Below are positions 7,014-16,488 of a stretch of 64,000 nucleotides of DNA, piece after piece. The translations under genes were made by a program, and so were the position numbers. The stretch is from NCBI GenBank assembly GCA_041600415.1, contig JBFIKF010000004.1, positions 1 to 64,000 of the forward strand. Direction: 5' to 3'. The DNA is from JBFJKD01 sp041600415 (GTDB taxonomy: Bacteria; Pseudomonadota; Gammaproteobacteria; Pseudomonadales; Porticoccaceae). The notes below the pieces were generated by a model. It was not told the DNA's origin. It made no database searches and saw only the letters and a list, made by a program, of their open reading frames with translations. Positions within the stretch are counted from its first letter, which is position 1, and every line of letters starts with the position of its first letter.

Positions 7014-7544
7014 TTAATGATCGTGAGTGCCCGCGATACGATCCATCAACGCAAAAAGGACCCCGGAAATCACCAGCACCATGTGAATAATCACGCGCCA
7101 CATCATCTGGCGTTCGGTGAGTGCCATGTCTTCCGCTGTCATAGTGGAAATATTCACAAACGCTTTGAGTAACTCGATACCTGAAATCGCCACAATGGAG
7201 GCGATTAATTTTATTTTTAGTCCCGAAAAATCGACTTTACCCATCCAGTCCGGGCGGTCTTCATGGTCGCCAGTGTCGATTTTAGAGACAAAATTTTCGT
7301 ACCCGCTAAAGACAATAATCAGCAACAGGCTCGCCACCAGGGACATATCCACCAGGGTGAGGATCGCCAATATCATCTGGCTTTCCGAGCTGTCGAGGAT
7401 GTGCGGCACAATATGCAGAAACTCCTGACCAAACTTTACCAGCAACATGGCCATGGCAAGTACCAATCCGAGATAGAAAGGCGCCAGAATCCAGCGACTG
7501 TTAAAAATAAATGTTTCGAGAAGATGTTCCGATTTTTTTCGCAT
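7014..7544 (-). CDS. yqhA: UPF0114 family inner-membrane protein
   Basis: 176 aa from the ATG at 7542-7544 (MRKKSEHLLETFIFNSRW), preceded by an AGGGG ribosome site. The N-terminal FNSRWILAPFYLGL signature, three or four hydrophobic segments, and the later SKIDTGDHEDRPDW and KLIASIVAISGIELLKAF blocks match the YqhA/UPF0114 family. The function of this family is not settled. It is convergent with the upstream FMN enzyme gene (8-nt gap). Confidence 0.85.
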   Translation of the reverse strand: MRKKSEHLLETFIFNSRWILAPFYLGLVLAMAMLLVKFGQEFLHIVPHILDSSESQMILAILTLVDMSLVASLLLIIVFSGYENFVSKIDTGDHEDRPDWMGKVDFSGLKIKLIASIVAISGIELLKAFVNISTMTAEDMALTERQMMWRVIIHMVLVISGVLFALMDRIAGTHDH

Positions 7545-7736
7545 GGATCGCCCCTGGCGTAGACAACTGGCCCGTAAAACTTGATTGCTGCTCAGACAAT
7601 GCACCATGAACAAATCCGGCGCTGCGGTATTATCGGGATATTTACACCTGAAACAAGTGGCAGCCGTCGCCGCACGGGCATTACATTTGCTAAAATGCCC
7701 AGGTGCCGAATACGGCTATTCAACGGGAATCCTCTC

Positions 7737-8231
7737 TTGCAAGAAACAACCCGCCCCGACAACACGGATACCTCAGCGCCACAACCCCGTATCGCTGGCG
7801 TGCTGCGTCGCCTGATGGCGCTGGTGTACGACAGTCTGTTGCTGTTTGCCATCAGTCTCGCGTACGCGGCGCTTATACTCGGTGCCCGGGTATTATTCGC
7901 GGGGGTCGAAAGCGCCCAGACGCCACTCACCGGAGTGTGGCGCTTCCTGCTGTTAAGCGGCTGGTGGGGCTCGCTGGCGCTATTTTATTGCTGGTGCTGG
8001 CGACGCAGTGGCCAAACCCTCGGCATGAAAACCTGGCGCCTGCAATTGCAGAATCGCGTTGGGGGAACGCCGAGCTGGAAACAGTGCTGGCTGCGCAGCG
8101 CGCTAGCGCCGTTGGCACTGGCTGCTTTTGGTGCAGGTTACCTGTGGTGCTTTCTTAACCCCCGCGGCGACGCCTGGCACGATCAGCTAACGCATACACA
8201 GGTTGTGGAACTACCCAAAGAAAAGAAATAA
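7737..8231 (+). CDS. RDD family membrane protein
   Basis: RDD domain protein with three membrane segments; the family signature is seen as RRLMALVYDSLLLF near the start and WRRSGQTLGMKTWRLQL in the middle. The frame extends upstream, but the TTG at 7737 with GGGAA 8-9 nt before it fits the family's short N-terminus; an ATG at 7695 is an alternative. The role of RDD proteins is not well defined (some are linked to ion transport). The gene meets lptG tail to tail with a 5-bp gap. Confidence 0.75.
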   Translation: MQETTRPDNTDTSAPQPRIAGVLRRLMALVYDSLLLFAISLAYAALILGARVLFAGVESAQTPLTGVWRFLLLSGWWGSLALFYCWCWRRSGQTLGMKTWRLQLQNRVGGTPSWKQCWLRSALAPLALAAFGAGYLWCFLNPRGDAWHDQLTHTQVVELPKEKK

Positions 8232-8236
8232 ATCCC

Positions 8237-9298
8237 TCAGGCAGCGCGACGCAGGAGAATCATACCAATCAGGCAGGACACCAACACCGGAGCCAATACC
8301 GCCCAGAATGGCGAAAAGCCAAACACAATACTGGACGGCCCAAGTAATTCCTGACTGGTGCGAAACGCGATACCCACCAGCACGCCGGAAAAAATCCGGT
8401 AACCCATGGTCGCTTCCCGCAACGGCCCAAAAATAAATGAGATCGCAATCAACACCAGACTCAGCACAATCGCCGGTTGTAAGGCTTTGCTCCAGAACGA
8501 CAACCAGTAGCGCACAGACTCCTGCCCCTGCTCTTCCAGGTAATTGCCATAGCGATGCAAACTGCGCATCGACAAGGATTCGGGTGGCATGACCAGTAAT
8601 TGCAATAAATCCGGCGACAGCGGCGTCTGCCATTCACGCACATCAAATGTACTAATCGCGGTGCCGTTTTCGTTGAATTGCGTTACCTCGCCCTGTTCCT
8701 CCTGCCAGTGGGTACCCAAATACGTTGCGCGTTTGGCATAACTCGCCGCCTGCAATTGTTGCTCCGAGTTAAACTGATAGCGGGTAACGCCATACAACTG
8801 GCCGTTGGGATACACCGCACTGAAATGCACAAATTCATTGCCCTCGCGATTCCAGACCCCACTGGTGGCCGATAACATTTTTTGTTCGCCACGTAATACC
8901 ATGCGTCGACTTTCCGCGAGCTGATCCGTAAATGGCACGATCCACTCGCCGATGATTACGCTGATGGCCACCAGCACCAGCACCGGCCGGGTAACAAACC
9001 CGGCAATGCGCAACAGTGATACGCCGGCGGTACGCATCACCACCAATTCACTGTTACCGGCCATCAAGCCCATACCCAGAAGGCATCCAATCAGTGCGGC
9101 AAACGGGAGGTTGACATAGGCACTCGACGGCACTTCGAGTAAGGTGTTGTACAACACATCGGCAAACTGATATTGATTGCGAATATCGCCCGCGCCGTCC
9201 ACCAGGCTTGCTATCGAATCAATGCCCACCACGATTAACAGCACGACACCAATGGCACCCAGTACCGTGGTGGCAACGTAGCGGGACAACAGCCGCAT
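8237..9298 (-). CDS. lptG: LPS export ABC transporter permease LptG
   Basis: 353 aa from the ATG at 9296-9298, which overlaps the lptF stop (TAATG). YjgP/YjgQ family: N-terminal membrane helices (MRLLSRYVATTVLGAIG), a central periplasmic beta-jellyroll domain (about 130-270), and three C-terminal helices. With LptF it forms the inner-membrane channel of the LptB2FG complex that extracts lipopolysaccharide and passes it to LptC/A/D. Translationally coupled to lptF. Confidence 0.93.
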   Translation of the reverse strand: MRLLSRYVATTVLGAIGVVLLIVVGIDSIASLVDGAGDIRNQYQFADVLYNTLLEVPSSAYVNLPFAALIGCLLGMGLMAGNSELVVMRTAGVSLLRIAGFVTRPVLVLVAISVIIGEWIVPFTDQLAESRRMVLRGEQKMLSATSGVWNREGNEFVHFSAVYPNGQLYGVTRYQFNSEQQLQAASYAKRATYLGTHWQEEQGEVTQFNENGTAISTFDVREWQTPLSPDLLQLLVMPPESLSMRSLHRYGNYLEEQGQESVRYWLSFWSKALQPAIVLSLVLIAISFIFGPLREATMGYRIFSGVLVGIAFRTSQELLGPSSIVFGFSPFWAVLAPVLVSCLIGMILLRRAA

Positions 9299-10401
9299 TA
9301 CGCGGTCCACCGACGCAGTAACGACCAACGTGGACGCCACCCGTTATCCCAGGCCAGCAGTCCCGCCGCGATGGCGAGAAAAATTAGATGTACAAACCAC
9401 AATCCAATCCAGGGCGGTAGTTTGTCGTCCGCGAGAAAACTTTTTGCGCCATTCAACGCAACCAGATACAGAATGTATAACAGCACCGCTGGCAAAATTG
9501 TTACAAACCGGCCCGCACGTGGATTGGCGCGACTCAACGGCACCGCCATCAGGCTGACCACCAATACCAGCATCGGCACCGAATAGCGCCACTGTAGTGT
9601 GGCGATATGTTTCGGATCGTCGGAATTTCTAAGCGTGTGTGTCGGCAGGGATCTGACGGATAGTTTATTGCTCTCCCGGGGTCGCGCGAGGCGCTGGCCA
9701 TATTCCTTAAACGCGGTGATCTGAAAATCCGCATGCCCGGGCACACCCTGAATGCGATAGCCGTCTTCGAGCACCAGATAACTTTCGCCGTTGGCCTGCG
9801 CTGTGCGCGGGCTGCCACTGGCTGCCACCACAATCACCAAACGTGGTTCCTTACGCGCCTCGCCACCGGATTCGGCGAGAAATACGTTATGCAACTTACG
9901 CTGCTCGTCAATGGACTCGGCGTAGGTAACCCCCCGCGCTTCACGCAATTGATAAAACTTGCCCGCCTCCACTCCATCAAACTCATCGCGCTGTGTCTGC
10001 GCCTGGAACAGAGCATCGACTTTTGCAAGCCCACCTGGGCTAACTGACAGACTCAGCCAACCCACCAGCAGCGCCATCGCCAGCGCCACCGCCATGGTGT
10101 AACCCAATAGTGTATTTTTACTCATGCCACAGGCGAACAGTACAGTCATTTCACTATCGACGTACATACGTCCATAGGCAAGCAGAATCGCCAGAAAAAA
10201 TGCCAGCGGTAAAATAAGTTCCAGAAATCCCGGAATACGATAACCAATCAGGGCGAACAGAATATTCGCATCCAGGTAACCCGCGGCTGCCTCCGCCAGA
10301 TATTTAACAAACCGGCTACTGATCACCACCACCAGCAGTACTGAGCACACGGCACCGGTGATTGCGAGTAAATCCCGGGCCAGATAACGGAAAATAATCA
10401 A
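9298..10401 (-). CDS. lptF: LPS export ABC transporter permease LptF
   Basis: YjgP/YjgQ family permease, partner of LptG. The start is taken as TTG at 10399-10401 because the product then begins (M)IIFRYLARDLL, as LptF proteins do, and AAGG lies upstream; a 30-residue longer frame would start at another TTG and adds a cysteine-rich non-homologous stretch. 367 aa. Six membrane helices flank a periplasmic jellyroll domain. The gene is divergent from pepA, the usual gammaproteobacterial arrangement. Confidence 0.92.
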   Translation of the reverse strand: MIIFRYLARDLLAITGAVCSVLLVVVISSRFVKYLAEAAAGYLDANILFALIGYRIPGFLELILPLAFFLAILLAYGRMYVDSEMTVLFACGMSKNTLLGYTMAVALAMALLVGWLSLSVSPGGLAKVDALFQAQTQRDEFDGVEAGKFYQLREARGVTYAESIDEQRKLHNVFLAESGGEARKEPRLVIVVAASGSPRTAQANGESYLVLEDGYRIQGVPGHADFQITAFKEYGQRLARPRESNKLSVRSLPTHTLRNSDDPKHIATLQWRYSVPMLVLVVSLMAVPLSRANPRAGRFVTILPAVLLYILYLVALNGAKSFLADDKLPPWIGLWFVHLIFLAIAAGLLAWDNGWRPRWSLLRRWTA

Positions 10402-10627
10402 TGCCCGAGGACCTTGTGTCTCAAAATACGGACGTGCAGCACAGGCGGTGCAACCGGCAATTTCATAAACGACCCCATAGCCACTCAGCAATTATTCAAC
10501 ATTAACTGGCTTGTACTGGCTTGCGGCACCAGAATACCGCGCCATCGGTTGGTCTGGTGACGCGCTTGGCATACACTAGCCAGATTGCAATTATCCAGTA
10601 TTCATCCATCTTTGTCTCGGGGGAACC

Positions 10628-12112
10628 ATGAAGTTCACTGCACGTCACGTCGATGCCGTTACTACCAACACTGACTGCCTGGTCCTGCCGTTGGCATCAG
10701 GCAAAGGTTTATCGGCGACCGCAAAGAAAGTCGATCAGGCCACCGGCGGCCTGATTTCACGCTGCATCAAGGCGGGCGACATGGACGGCAAACCCGGTAG
10801 TTCCCTGCTCCTGCGCGAGCCGCGGGGTCTTGCCGCACAGCGGCTGTTGCTGATCGGCGTGGGTGCGGAACCTGTGTCCCGCCAGGGATTTTTGAAGATT
10901 ATGCGTGCGGCTGCTCAGGCGTTGAGCAAAACACCCGCCAAATCGGCGTTATTCGACCTCGCTCACATCAAGATAGATCAGGGCGATAACCAGTGGGCCG
11001 CACAGCACCTTGCGCGTCTGTTCAACGAAGCGGAGTATCGTTATAGCCAAAGCCTGTCCACACCTCAACCGGCGGCCAGGCTCAAACACATCACCGTCAT
11101 CAGTCCGAATGCCAAACAGTTGGCAGCTATCAAGGCCGGTCTGAAATACGGCGCCGCCGTGGCTAACGGGGCTAACGCCGCACGCCTGCTGGGGGATCTG
11201 CCCGGCAATACCTGTAACCCGGCCTACCTCGCAAGCCAGGCACGCGCCCTGGGCCGCAAACATGCGGCAATTACCACTCGGGTACTCAACGAAAAACAGA
11301 TGGCCGAGCTAAAGATGTGTTCCTTGCTATCCGTTACCGCCGGCAGCGAGCAGCCCGCGTTTCTAATTGCCATGGAATATCGGGGCGCTAAAAACCGAAC
11401 CCAGCAACCCGTGGTCCTGGTGGGCAAGGGGGTCACCTTCGACTCCGGTGGCATCAGCCTTAAACCCGGGGCCAAAATGGACGAAATGAAATACGACATG
11501 TGCGGTGCCGCCAGCGTGTTTGGCGTCATGCAGGCCCTTGCTGAACTGGCGCTACCGATCAATGTGGTGGGCATCGTGCCCGCAGTCGAGAACCTGCCGA
11601 GTGGCGCCGCTACCAAACCCGGCGATGTGGTCACCTCCATGTCCGGGCAGAGCATTGAAATCCTCAATACCGACGCCGAAGGTCGCCTGATTTTATGCGA
11701 CGCCCTGACCTACGCCGCCCGTTACAAACCAGCTGCGGTGATCGACATTGCAACCCTGACCGGCGCCTGCGTGGTGGCACTGGGCAATCACGCCTCCGGA
11801 TTGTTCAGCAACAACCAGGAGCTCGCGGAGCAGCTGCTCAACGCAGGTCAGATTGCTGGTGACAGGGCCTGGCAAATGCCCCTGTGGGAAGAATACGACG
11901 AGCAGTTAAAAAGTAATTTCGCGGATATGGCCAATATCGGTGGCCAGGGCGGCGGCAGTGTGACTGCGGCCTGTTTTCTCGGACGATTCACCAAGGACTA
12001 CCGCTGGGCCCATCTGGACATCGCGGGCACCGCCTGGAACAGCTCCCCCAAGGGGGCGACCGGACGACCAGTACCGCTGTTAATGGAATATTTGCGCAAC
12101 CTGGCCGGCTGA
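10628..12112 (+). CDS. pepA: Leucyl aminopeptidase (cytosol aminopeptidase, M17)
   Basis: 494 aa. The C-terminal catalytic half has the two-metal site motifs GKGVTFDSGGISLKPG (from about residue 266) and NTDAEGRLIL (the M17 signature), with the N-terminal macro-like domain before it. It removes N-terminal residues from peptides in the cytoplasm; in E. coli PepA is also a DNA-binding protein for Xer recombination and carAB control. GGGGGA stands just before the ATG. It is followed at 8 nt by holC, a common pairing. Confidence 0.95.
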   Translation: MKFTARHVDAVTTNTDCLVLPLASGKGLSATAKKVDQATGGLISRCIKAGDMDGKPGSSLLLREPRGLAAQRLLLIGVGAEPVSRQGFLKIMRAAAQALSKTPAKSALFDLAHIKIDQGDNQWAAQHLARLFNEAEYRYSQSLSTPQPAARLKHITVISPNAKQLAAIKAGLKYGAAVANGANAARLLGDLPGNTCNPAYLASQARALGRKHAAITTRVLNEKQMAELKMCSLLSVTAGSEQPAFLIAMEYRGAKNRTQQPVVLVGKGVTFDSGGISLKPGAKMDEMKYDMCGAASVFGVMQALAELALPINVVGIVPAVENLPSGAATKPGDVVTSMSGQSIEILNTDAEGRLILCDALTYAARYKPAAVIDIATLTGACVVALGNHASGLFSNNQELAEQLLNAGQIAGDRAWQMPLWEEYDEQLKSNFADMANIGGQGGGSVTAACFLGRFTKDYRWAHLDIAGTAWNSSPKGATGRPVPLLMEYLRNLAG

Positions 12113-12120
12113 GCGTTGTC

Positions 12121-12564
12121 GTGACCCATATTAGCTTCTATCAAGTGCCAGGGGATTATCAAAGTGCACTGGCATTAGCCTGTGAGCTAGCCGTGCATGC
12201 GGTCAGTTGCCACCCCGACGTGTTATTACACGTGCCCGACCACCGCGCCGGGGCGCGGCTCGACGAACTGCTGGCCAACCACCCCGCCGCGGCGCTGACC
12301 ACCCGCAGTGTCGCCGCGCAACCGCGTCATCCCCTCAGTATTAGCTGGGGTGACACGCCGCTTCAGCACCACGGGTTATTAATCAATCTGTGCCCTGTCG
12401 CCACGGCGGACTGGTTCAGTCGTTTTGATAAGCTGATCGAAATTGTCTACGATGACCACGCCGTGATCGAACACAAACGGGCGCGATACCGCTATTACCG
12501 GGATCGCGGGTACCCCCTAGGCTTCCAGGAACAGAACCGTCCACCTGCCGCGGCCACCGCGTAA
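12121..12564 (+). CDS. holC: DNA polymerase III chi subunit
   Basis: 147 aa with a GTG start 8 nt after pepA. The N-terminal THISFYQVPGDYQSALALAC and the block LLINLCPVATADWFSRFDKLIEIV are typical of HolC. Chi links the clamp loader (through psi) to single-stranded DNA-binding protein at the replication fork. The pepA-holC-valS order supports the call. Confidence 0.9.
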   Translation: MTHISFYQVPGDYQSALALACELAVHAVSCHPDVLLHVPDHRAGARLDELLANHPAAALTTRSVAAQPRHPLSISWGDTPLQHHGLLINLCPVATADWFSRFDKLIEIVYDDHAVIEHKRARYRYYRDRGYPLGFQEQNRPPAAATA

Positions 12565-12570
12565 AAACTA

Positions 12571-12975
12571 ATGAACGACGACGCCCCGCACAAAATTTCC
12601 CTCGACCCATTTCACCGCAACGTCGGTGGGTCAGGGACGTCCCCGCCAGAGGACGGCATTCCCACGGTAGATGACCTGGTGGCACTACCCGAGGATCAAC
12701 TCGACGCGGACGATCTGGATATACCCATCCTTACGGAGTTGCACGGCGCTGAGAACGGCGACGAGGAACACGAATCACCTTCCCAGCAGCCGCCCCTGTT
12801 TCAGGATTTACCCCTGCCCGGCAGCCACGAGGTGGAGAAAATCGAGGCCATTGTCGAGGACCTGGTGGCGGAATTTCTGCCTCGCCTGGAGCACGAACTA
12901 CGGATTCGGCTATACGATTACGTCAGCGGACTGGCGGCGGCTCGCCAATACCACAAAGATTCCGACCCCGACTAA
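12571..12975 (+). CDS. Acidic hypothetical protein between holC and valS
   Basis: 134 aa, ATG 6 nt after the holC stop. The first 90 residues are acidic and Pro-rich (DDLVALPEDQLDADDLDIP...) and look disordered; the last 45 contain an amphipathic segment (VEKIEAIVEDLVAEFLPRLEHELRIRL) that could be a helical docking or dimer element. Proteins of this kind occur at this spot in related gammaproteobacteria, but I do not know a function. It is likely in an operon with pepA-holC and possibly valS (88-nt gap). Confidence 0.7.
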   Translation: MNDDAPHKISLDPFHRNVGGSGTSPPEDGIPTVDDLVALPEDQLDADDLDIPILTELHGAENGDEEHESPSQQPPLFQDLPLPGSHEVEKIEAIVEDLVAEFLPRLEHELRIRLYDYVSGLAAARQYHKDSDPD

Positions 12976-13063
12976 CTGTTCCCTAGTGGCTCCGTGTTTA
13001 TGTCCGTATAATTGCGCGCTTTGCTGATTCCCGAACACTTCCCTGCCGACCTGCTGAAAATTT

Positions 13064-15832
13064 ATGGAAAAAACCTACGATCCCCAGGCTATCGAAACTC
13101 ACTGGTACGAATTGTGGGAGAAAAATGGCTATTTCAGGCCGTCCGGCACCGGGGAACCCTATTGCATTATGATTCCGCCGCCCAATGTGACTGGCAGCCT
13201 GCATATGGGCCACGGTTTTCAGGAAGCGATTATGGACGCGCTGATCCGCTACCAACGCATGCGCGGTCGCAACACCCTGTGGCAAGTGGGCACCGATCAC
13301 GCGGGCATTGCCACGCAGATGGTGGTGGAGCGCCAGCTCGAGGCAGACGGCTTGACGCGCCACGATCTGGGCCGCGAAAAATTTATTCAGAAAGTCTGGC
13401 AGTGGAAACAGGAGTCCGGCGGTAATATCACGCAACAATTGCGCCGCCTGGGCGCGTCACCGGACTGGTCCCGGGAGCGTTTTACCATGGACGACGGTTT
13501 TTATCAGGCCGTGCAGGAAGCGTTTATTCGTCTCTACGAAGACGGTCTGATTTATCGCGGCAAGCGTCTGGTTAACTGGGATCCGCAACTGCACACTGCC
13601 ATTTCCGATCTGGAAGTCATCGCGGAAGAAGAACAGGGACACCTGTGGCACTTTCGCTACCCTCTGGCCGATGGCAGCGGCCATCTCACCGTCGCCACTA
13701 CCCGCCCCGAAACCATGCTGGGCGATAGCGCCGTTGCGGTTAATCCGGGCGATGAACGCTACCAGCACCTGATCGGTAAAACCCTGTTGTTGCCCCTCGC
13801 CAACCGGGAGATTCCGATTATCGCCGACGGATACGTGGATATGGCCTTTGGCACCGGGTGCGTAAAAATCACTCCCGCTCACGATTTTAATGATTACGAG
13901 ATGGGCCAGCGCCATCAGTTGCCTATGCTTAACATTCTCGATCGCGACGCCAGACTTAACGACAACGTACCGCCAGCTTACCGTGGCATGGAGCGCTTCC
14001 AGGCGCGCAAACAAATTGTCGCGGATCTGGATGCCCTCGGTTTGCTGGACAAAGTTGTCGACCATACCCTCAAAGTGCCACGGGGTGACCGCTCCGGTGT
14101 GGTGATTGAACCCTGGCTCACCGATCAGTGGTATGTGAGCGCCAAACCCCTCGCGGAAAAGGCCATCGCCGCCGTAGAAACCAACGCCATCCAGTTTGTG
14201 CCCAAACAATATGAAAATATGTACTTTTCCTGGATGCGGGATATTCAGGACTGGTGCATCAGTCGCCAGTTATGGTGGGGGCACCGCATTCCCGCCTGGT
14301 ATGCCGAAGACGGCACAATTTACGTGGGACGCAGCGAACAGGACATCCGGGACAAACACGGTATTGCGGCGAATATCACCCTCGTCCAGGACGAAGATGT
14401 ACTCGACACCTGGTTCTCCTCTGGACTGTGGACCTTCGGCACTCTCGGGTGGCCGCAAAATACCCCCGAGCTGAAAATGTTTCACCCCACCAGCGTACTG
14501 GTCACCGGCTTCGATATAATTTTCTTCTGGGTCGCCAGAATGATCATGTTCACCCTGTACTTTATGGGTGAAGTACCGTTTCGCACTGTGTATGTGCATG
14601 GCCTGGTGCGCGACAGCCACGGCGACAAGATGTCCAAATCCAAGGGCAACGTACTCGACCCCATCGATCTGATCGACGGCATTGAACTCACCCCCCTGAT
14701 TAGCAAGCGCACTGCGGGCCTGATGCAGCCGCATTTGCGTGAAAAGATTGAAAAACAAACCCGCACTGAATTTCCCGATGGCATTGCGGCCTATGGCACC
14801 GATGCCCTGCGCTACACCTATTATTCCCTCGCCTCCACCGGCCGGGATATTAAGTTCGACGTGGGACGGATTGGCGGTTTTCGTAATTTCTGCAACAAAA
14901 TCTGGAATGCGACACGCTACGTATTAATGAACGCAGAAGATCAGGACTGTGGCCAGGATGGCAGCGACGATTATCAACTAACACTCGCGGATCGCTGGAT
15001 TGTCAGTCGGCTGCAGGAAGCGGAGCAGGCCGTAGCGGACGGCATCGACAGTTACCGTTTCGACCTCGCCTCGCAGGCCCTTTACGATTTCATCTGGTCG
15101 GATTACTGCGACTGGTATCTGGAGCTATCGAAACCGGTGCTGTGGGACGACAATGCGCCACAGGCCCTCAAAAAAGGTACGCGCCGCACACTGATTCGGG
15201 TGCTGGAAGCCACCCTGCGCCTGGCCCATCCGCTGATGCCGTTTATCACCGAAGACATCTGGCAGAAAATCAAAACCCTTGCCGGTGCCGAGGGCGACAG
15301 CATCATGCTGCAAGCCTTTCCGCTACCGCAAACAGAAAAAATCGACGCCACTGCCGTAGCGGATATCGAATGGGTCAAACAGGTTATTCTCGCAATCCGC
15401 AATGTACGCGGCGAAATGAATATTCCACCGAAAAAACCACTGCCCATATTTATCAAAAATGGCAACCCTGAAGACCACCGCCGTCTCGATGAAAACCGTC
15501 AGTTCCTGACCCGACTCGCCAACCTCGACACCGTGACCTGGCTGACGCCCGGCGACACTGCACCCGCCAGCGCCACGGCCCTGGCAGGTGATATGGAAAT
15601 TCTTGTGCCCATGGCCGGGTTGATCGACAAGGACGCGGAACTCGCCCGCCTCGACAAGGAAAGCAACAAGCTGCAAAAAAATCTGCAGCAAATTCTGGGC
15701 AAGCTTAACAACGAGCGTTTCGTCGCCAACGCCCCGGCGGATGTCGTCGCCAAAGAACGTGCCCGCGCTGAAGAAATAGAAACGGCGCTTGCAAAAATGG
15801 GGGACCAGAAAAAGCGTATTGCGGAACTTTAA
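13064..15832 (+). CDS. valS: Valyl-tRNA synthetase
   Basis: 922 aa class I synthetase. The HIGH motif is PPPNVTGSLHMGHG (about residues 40-50) and the KMSKS motif is DKMSKSKGN (about residue 521); the editing domain (TTRPETMLGD) lies between. The C-terminal valine-specific coiled-coil arm is seen in the last 65 residues (LARLDKESNKLQKNLQQIL). It charges tRNA-Val and hydrolyses mischarged Thr-tRNA. No T-box or leader is seen upstream. Confidence 0.97.
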   Translation: MEKTYDPQAIETHWYELWEKNGYFRPSGTGEPYCIMIPPPNVTGSLHMGHGFQEAIMDALIRYQRMRGRNTLWQVGTDHAGIATQMVVERQLEADGLTRHDLGREKFIQKVWQWKQESGGNITQQLRRLGASPDWSRERFTMDDGFYQAVQEAFIRLYEDGLIYRGKRLVNWDPQLHTAISDLEVIAEEEQGHLWHFRYPLADGSGHLTVATTRPETMLGDSAVAVNPGDERYQHLIGKTLLLPLANREIPIIADGYVDMAFGTGCVKITPAHDFNDYEMGQRHQLPMLNILDRDARLNDNVPPAYRGMERFQARKQIVADLDALGLLDKVVDHTLKVPRGDRSGVVIEPWLTDQWYVSAKPLAEKAIAAVETNAIQFVPKQYENMYFSWMRDIQDWCISRQLWWGHRIPAWYAEDGTIYVGRSEQDIRDKHGIAANITLVQDEDVLDTWFSSGLWTFGTLGWPQNTPELKMFHPTSVLVTGFDIIFFWVARMIMFTLYFMGEVPFRTVYVHGLVRDSHGDKMSKSKGNVLDPIDLIDGIELTPLISKRTAGLMQPHLREKIEKQTRTEFPDGIAAYGTDALRYTYYSLASTGRDIKFDVGRIGGFRNFCNKIWNATRYVLMNAEDQDCGQDGSDDYQLTLADRWIVSRLQEAEQAVADGIDSYRFDLASQALYDFIWSDYCDWYLELSKPVLWDDNAPQALKKGTRRTLIRVLEATLRLAHPLMPFITEDIWQKIKTLAGAEGDSIMLQAFPLPQTEKIDATAVADIEWVKQVILAIRNVRGEMNIPPKKPLPIFIKNGNPEDHRRLDENRQFLTRLANLDTVTWLTPGDTAPASATALAGDMEILVPMAGLIDKDAELARLDKESNKLQKNLQQILGKLNNERFVANAPADVVAKERARAEEIETALAKMGDQKKRIAEL

Positions 15833-15919
15833 ATATACGTAACAAATATTTTTTTCCATCTAACAACATAAATCGAAATAAAACGTCTCGATCGCTACAC
15901 TGAAAATAGATAAAAATAT

Positions 15920-16405
15920 TTAATCTCTGAAATTATCAAACTGAACCGGCTGCCCCAGATCGGCACCACGTAACAGGGCCATGGCTGCCTGCAAATCGTC
16001 GCGCTTTTTTCCCGTGACCCGGATTTTATCCCCCTGAATGGCCGCCTGCACTTTCATTTTGGAGTCCTTGACCAGCTTGACGATCTGCTTGGCCATGGGC
16101 TGATCAATACCCTGCTTGAATTTCACCTGTAGCGAAAACGTTTTTCCGCTATGGGTCGTTTCTTCATCGGCATCGATACAATGCGGGTCAATTTTTCTTT
16201 TTACCAGATTTTTGATCACAATTTCGAGCAGCTGGCGACATTGAAAATCCGCGTCGGCGGACAGTGTTATTCCCCCTTCCTCAAACATCACTGCCGCATT
16301 GACTCCACGAAAATCAAAGCGCGTGGCCAGTTCGCGCTGGGAATTCTCCGCAGCATTGCGAATTTCTTCATTTTCTACTTCGGAAACGATATCGAACGAA
16401 GGCAT
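15920..16405 (-). CDS. yajQ: YajQ family nucleotide-binding protein
   Basis: 161 aa, normal YajQ length. N-terminal MPSFDIVSEVENEEIRNA and RFDFRG are the family signature; two RNP-like alpha/beta domains follow. Members bind nucleic acids, and some bind cyclic di-GMP and act as co-regulators. The window also encodes two HD-GYP proteins, but no direct link is shown. It is convergent with valS across an 87-bp AT-rich gap without a clear terminator. Confidence 0.93.
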   Translation of the reverse strand: MPSFDIVSEVENEEIRNAAENSQRELATRFDFRGVNAAVMFEEGGITLSADADFQCRQLLEIVIKNLVKRKIDPHCIDADEETTHSGKTFSLQVKFKQGIDQPMAKQIVKLVKDSKMKVQAAIQGDKIRVTGKKRDDLQAAMALLRGADLGQPVQFDNFRD

Positions 16406-16488
16406 AGTATCAACCCTGTAATTCAGTTAACTCATTATCAGCAAAACCACTCCGGTTCTACTCGGGCAAACCAGATGTTGACATAAAG

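Noticed and set aside
15846..15915. AAATATTTTT and AAAAATATTT facing each other between valS and yajQ
   Set aside because: The spacing is about 55 bp and the arms are only A/T; such matches are expected by chance in an AT-rich gap.
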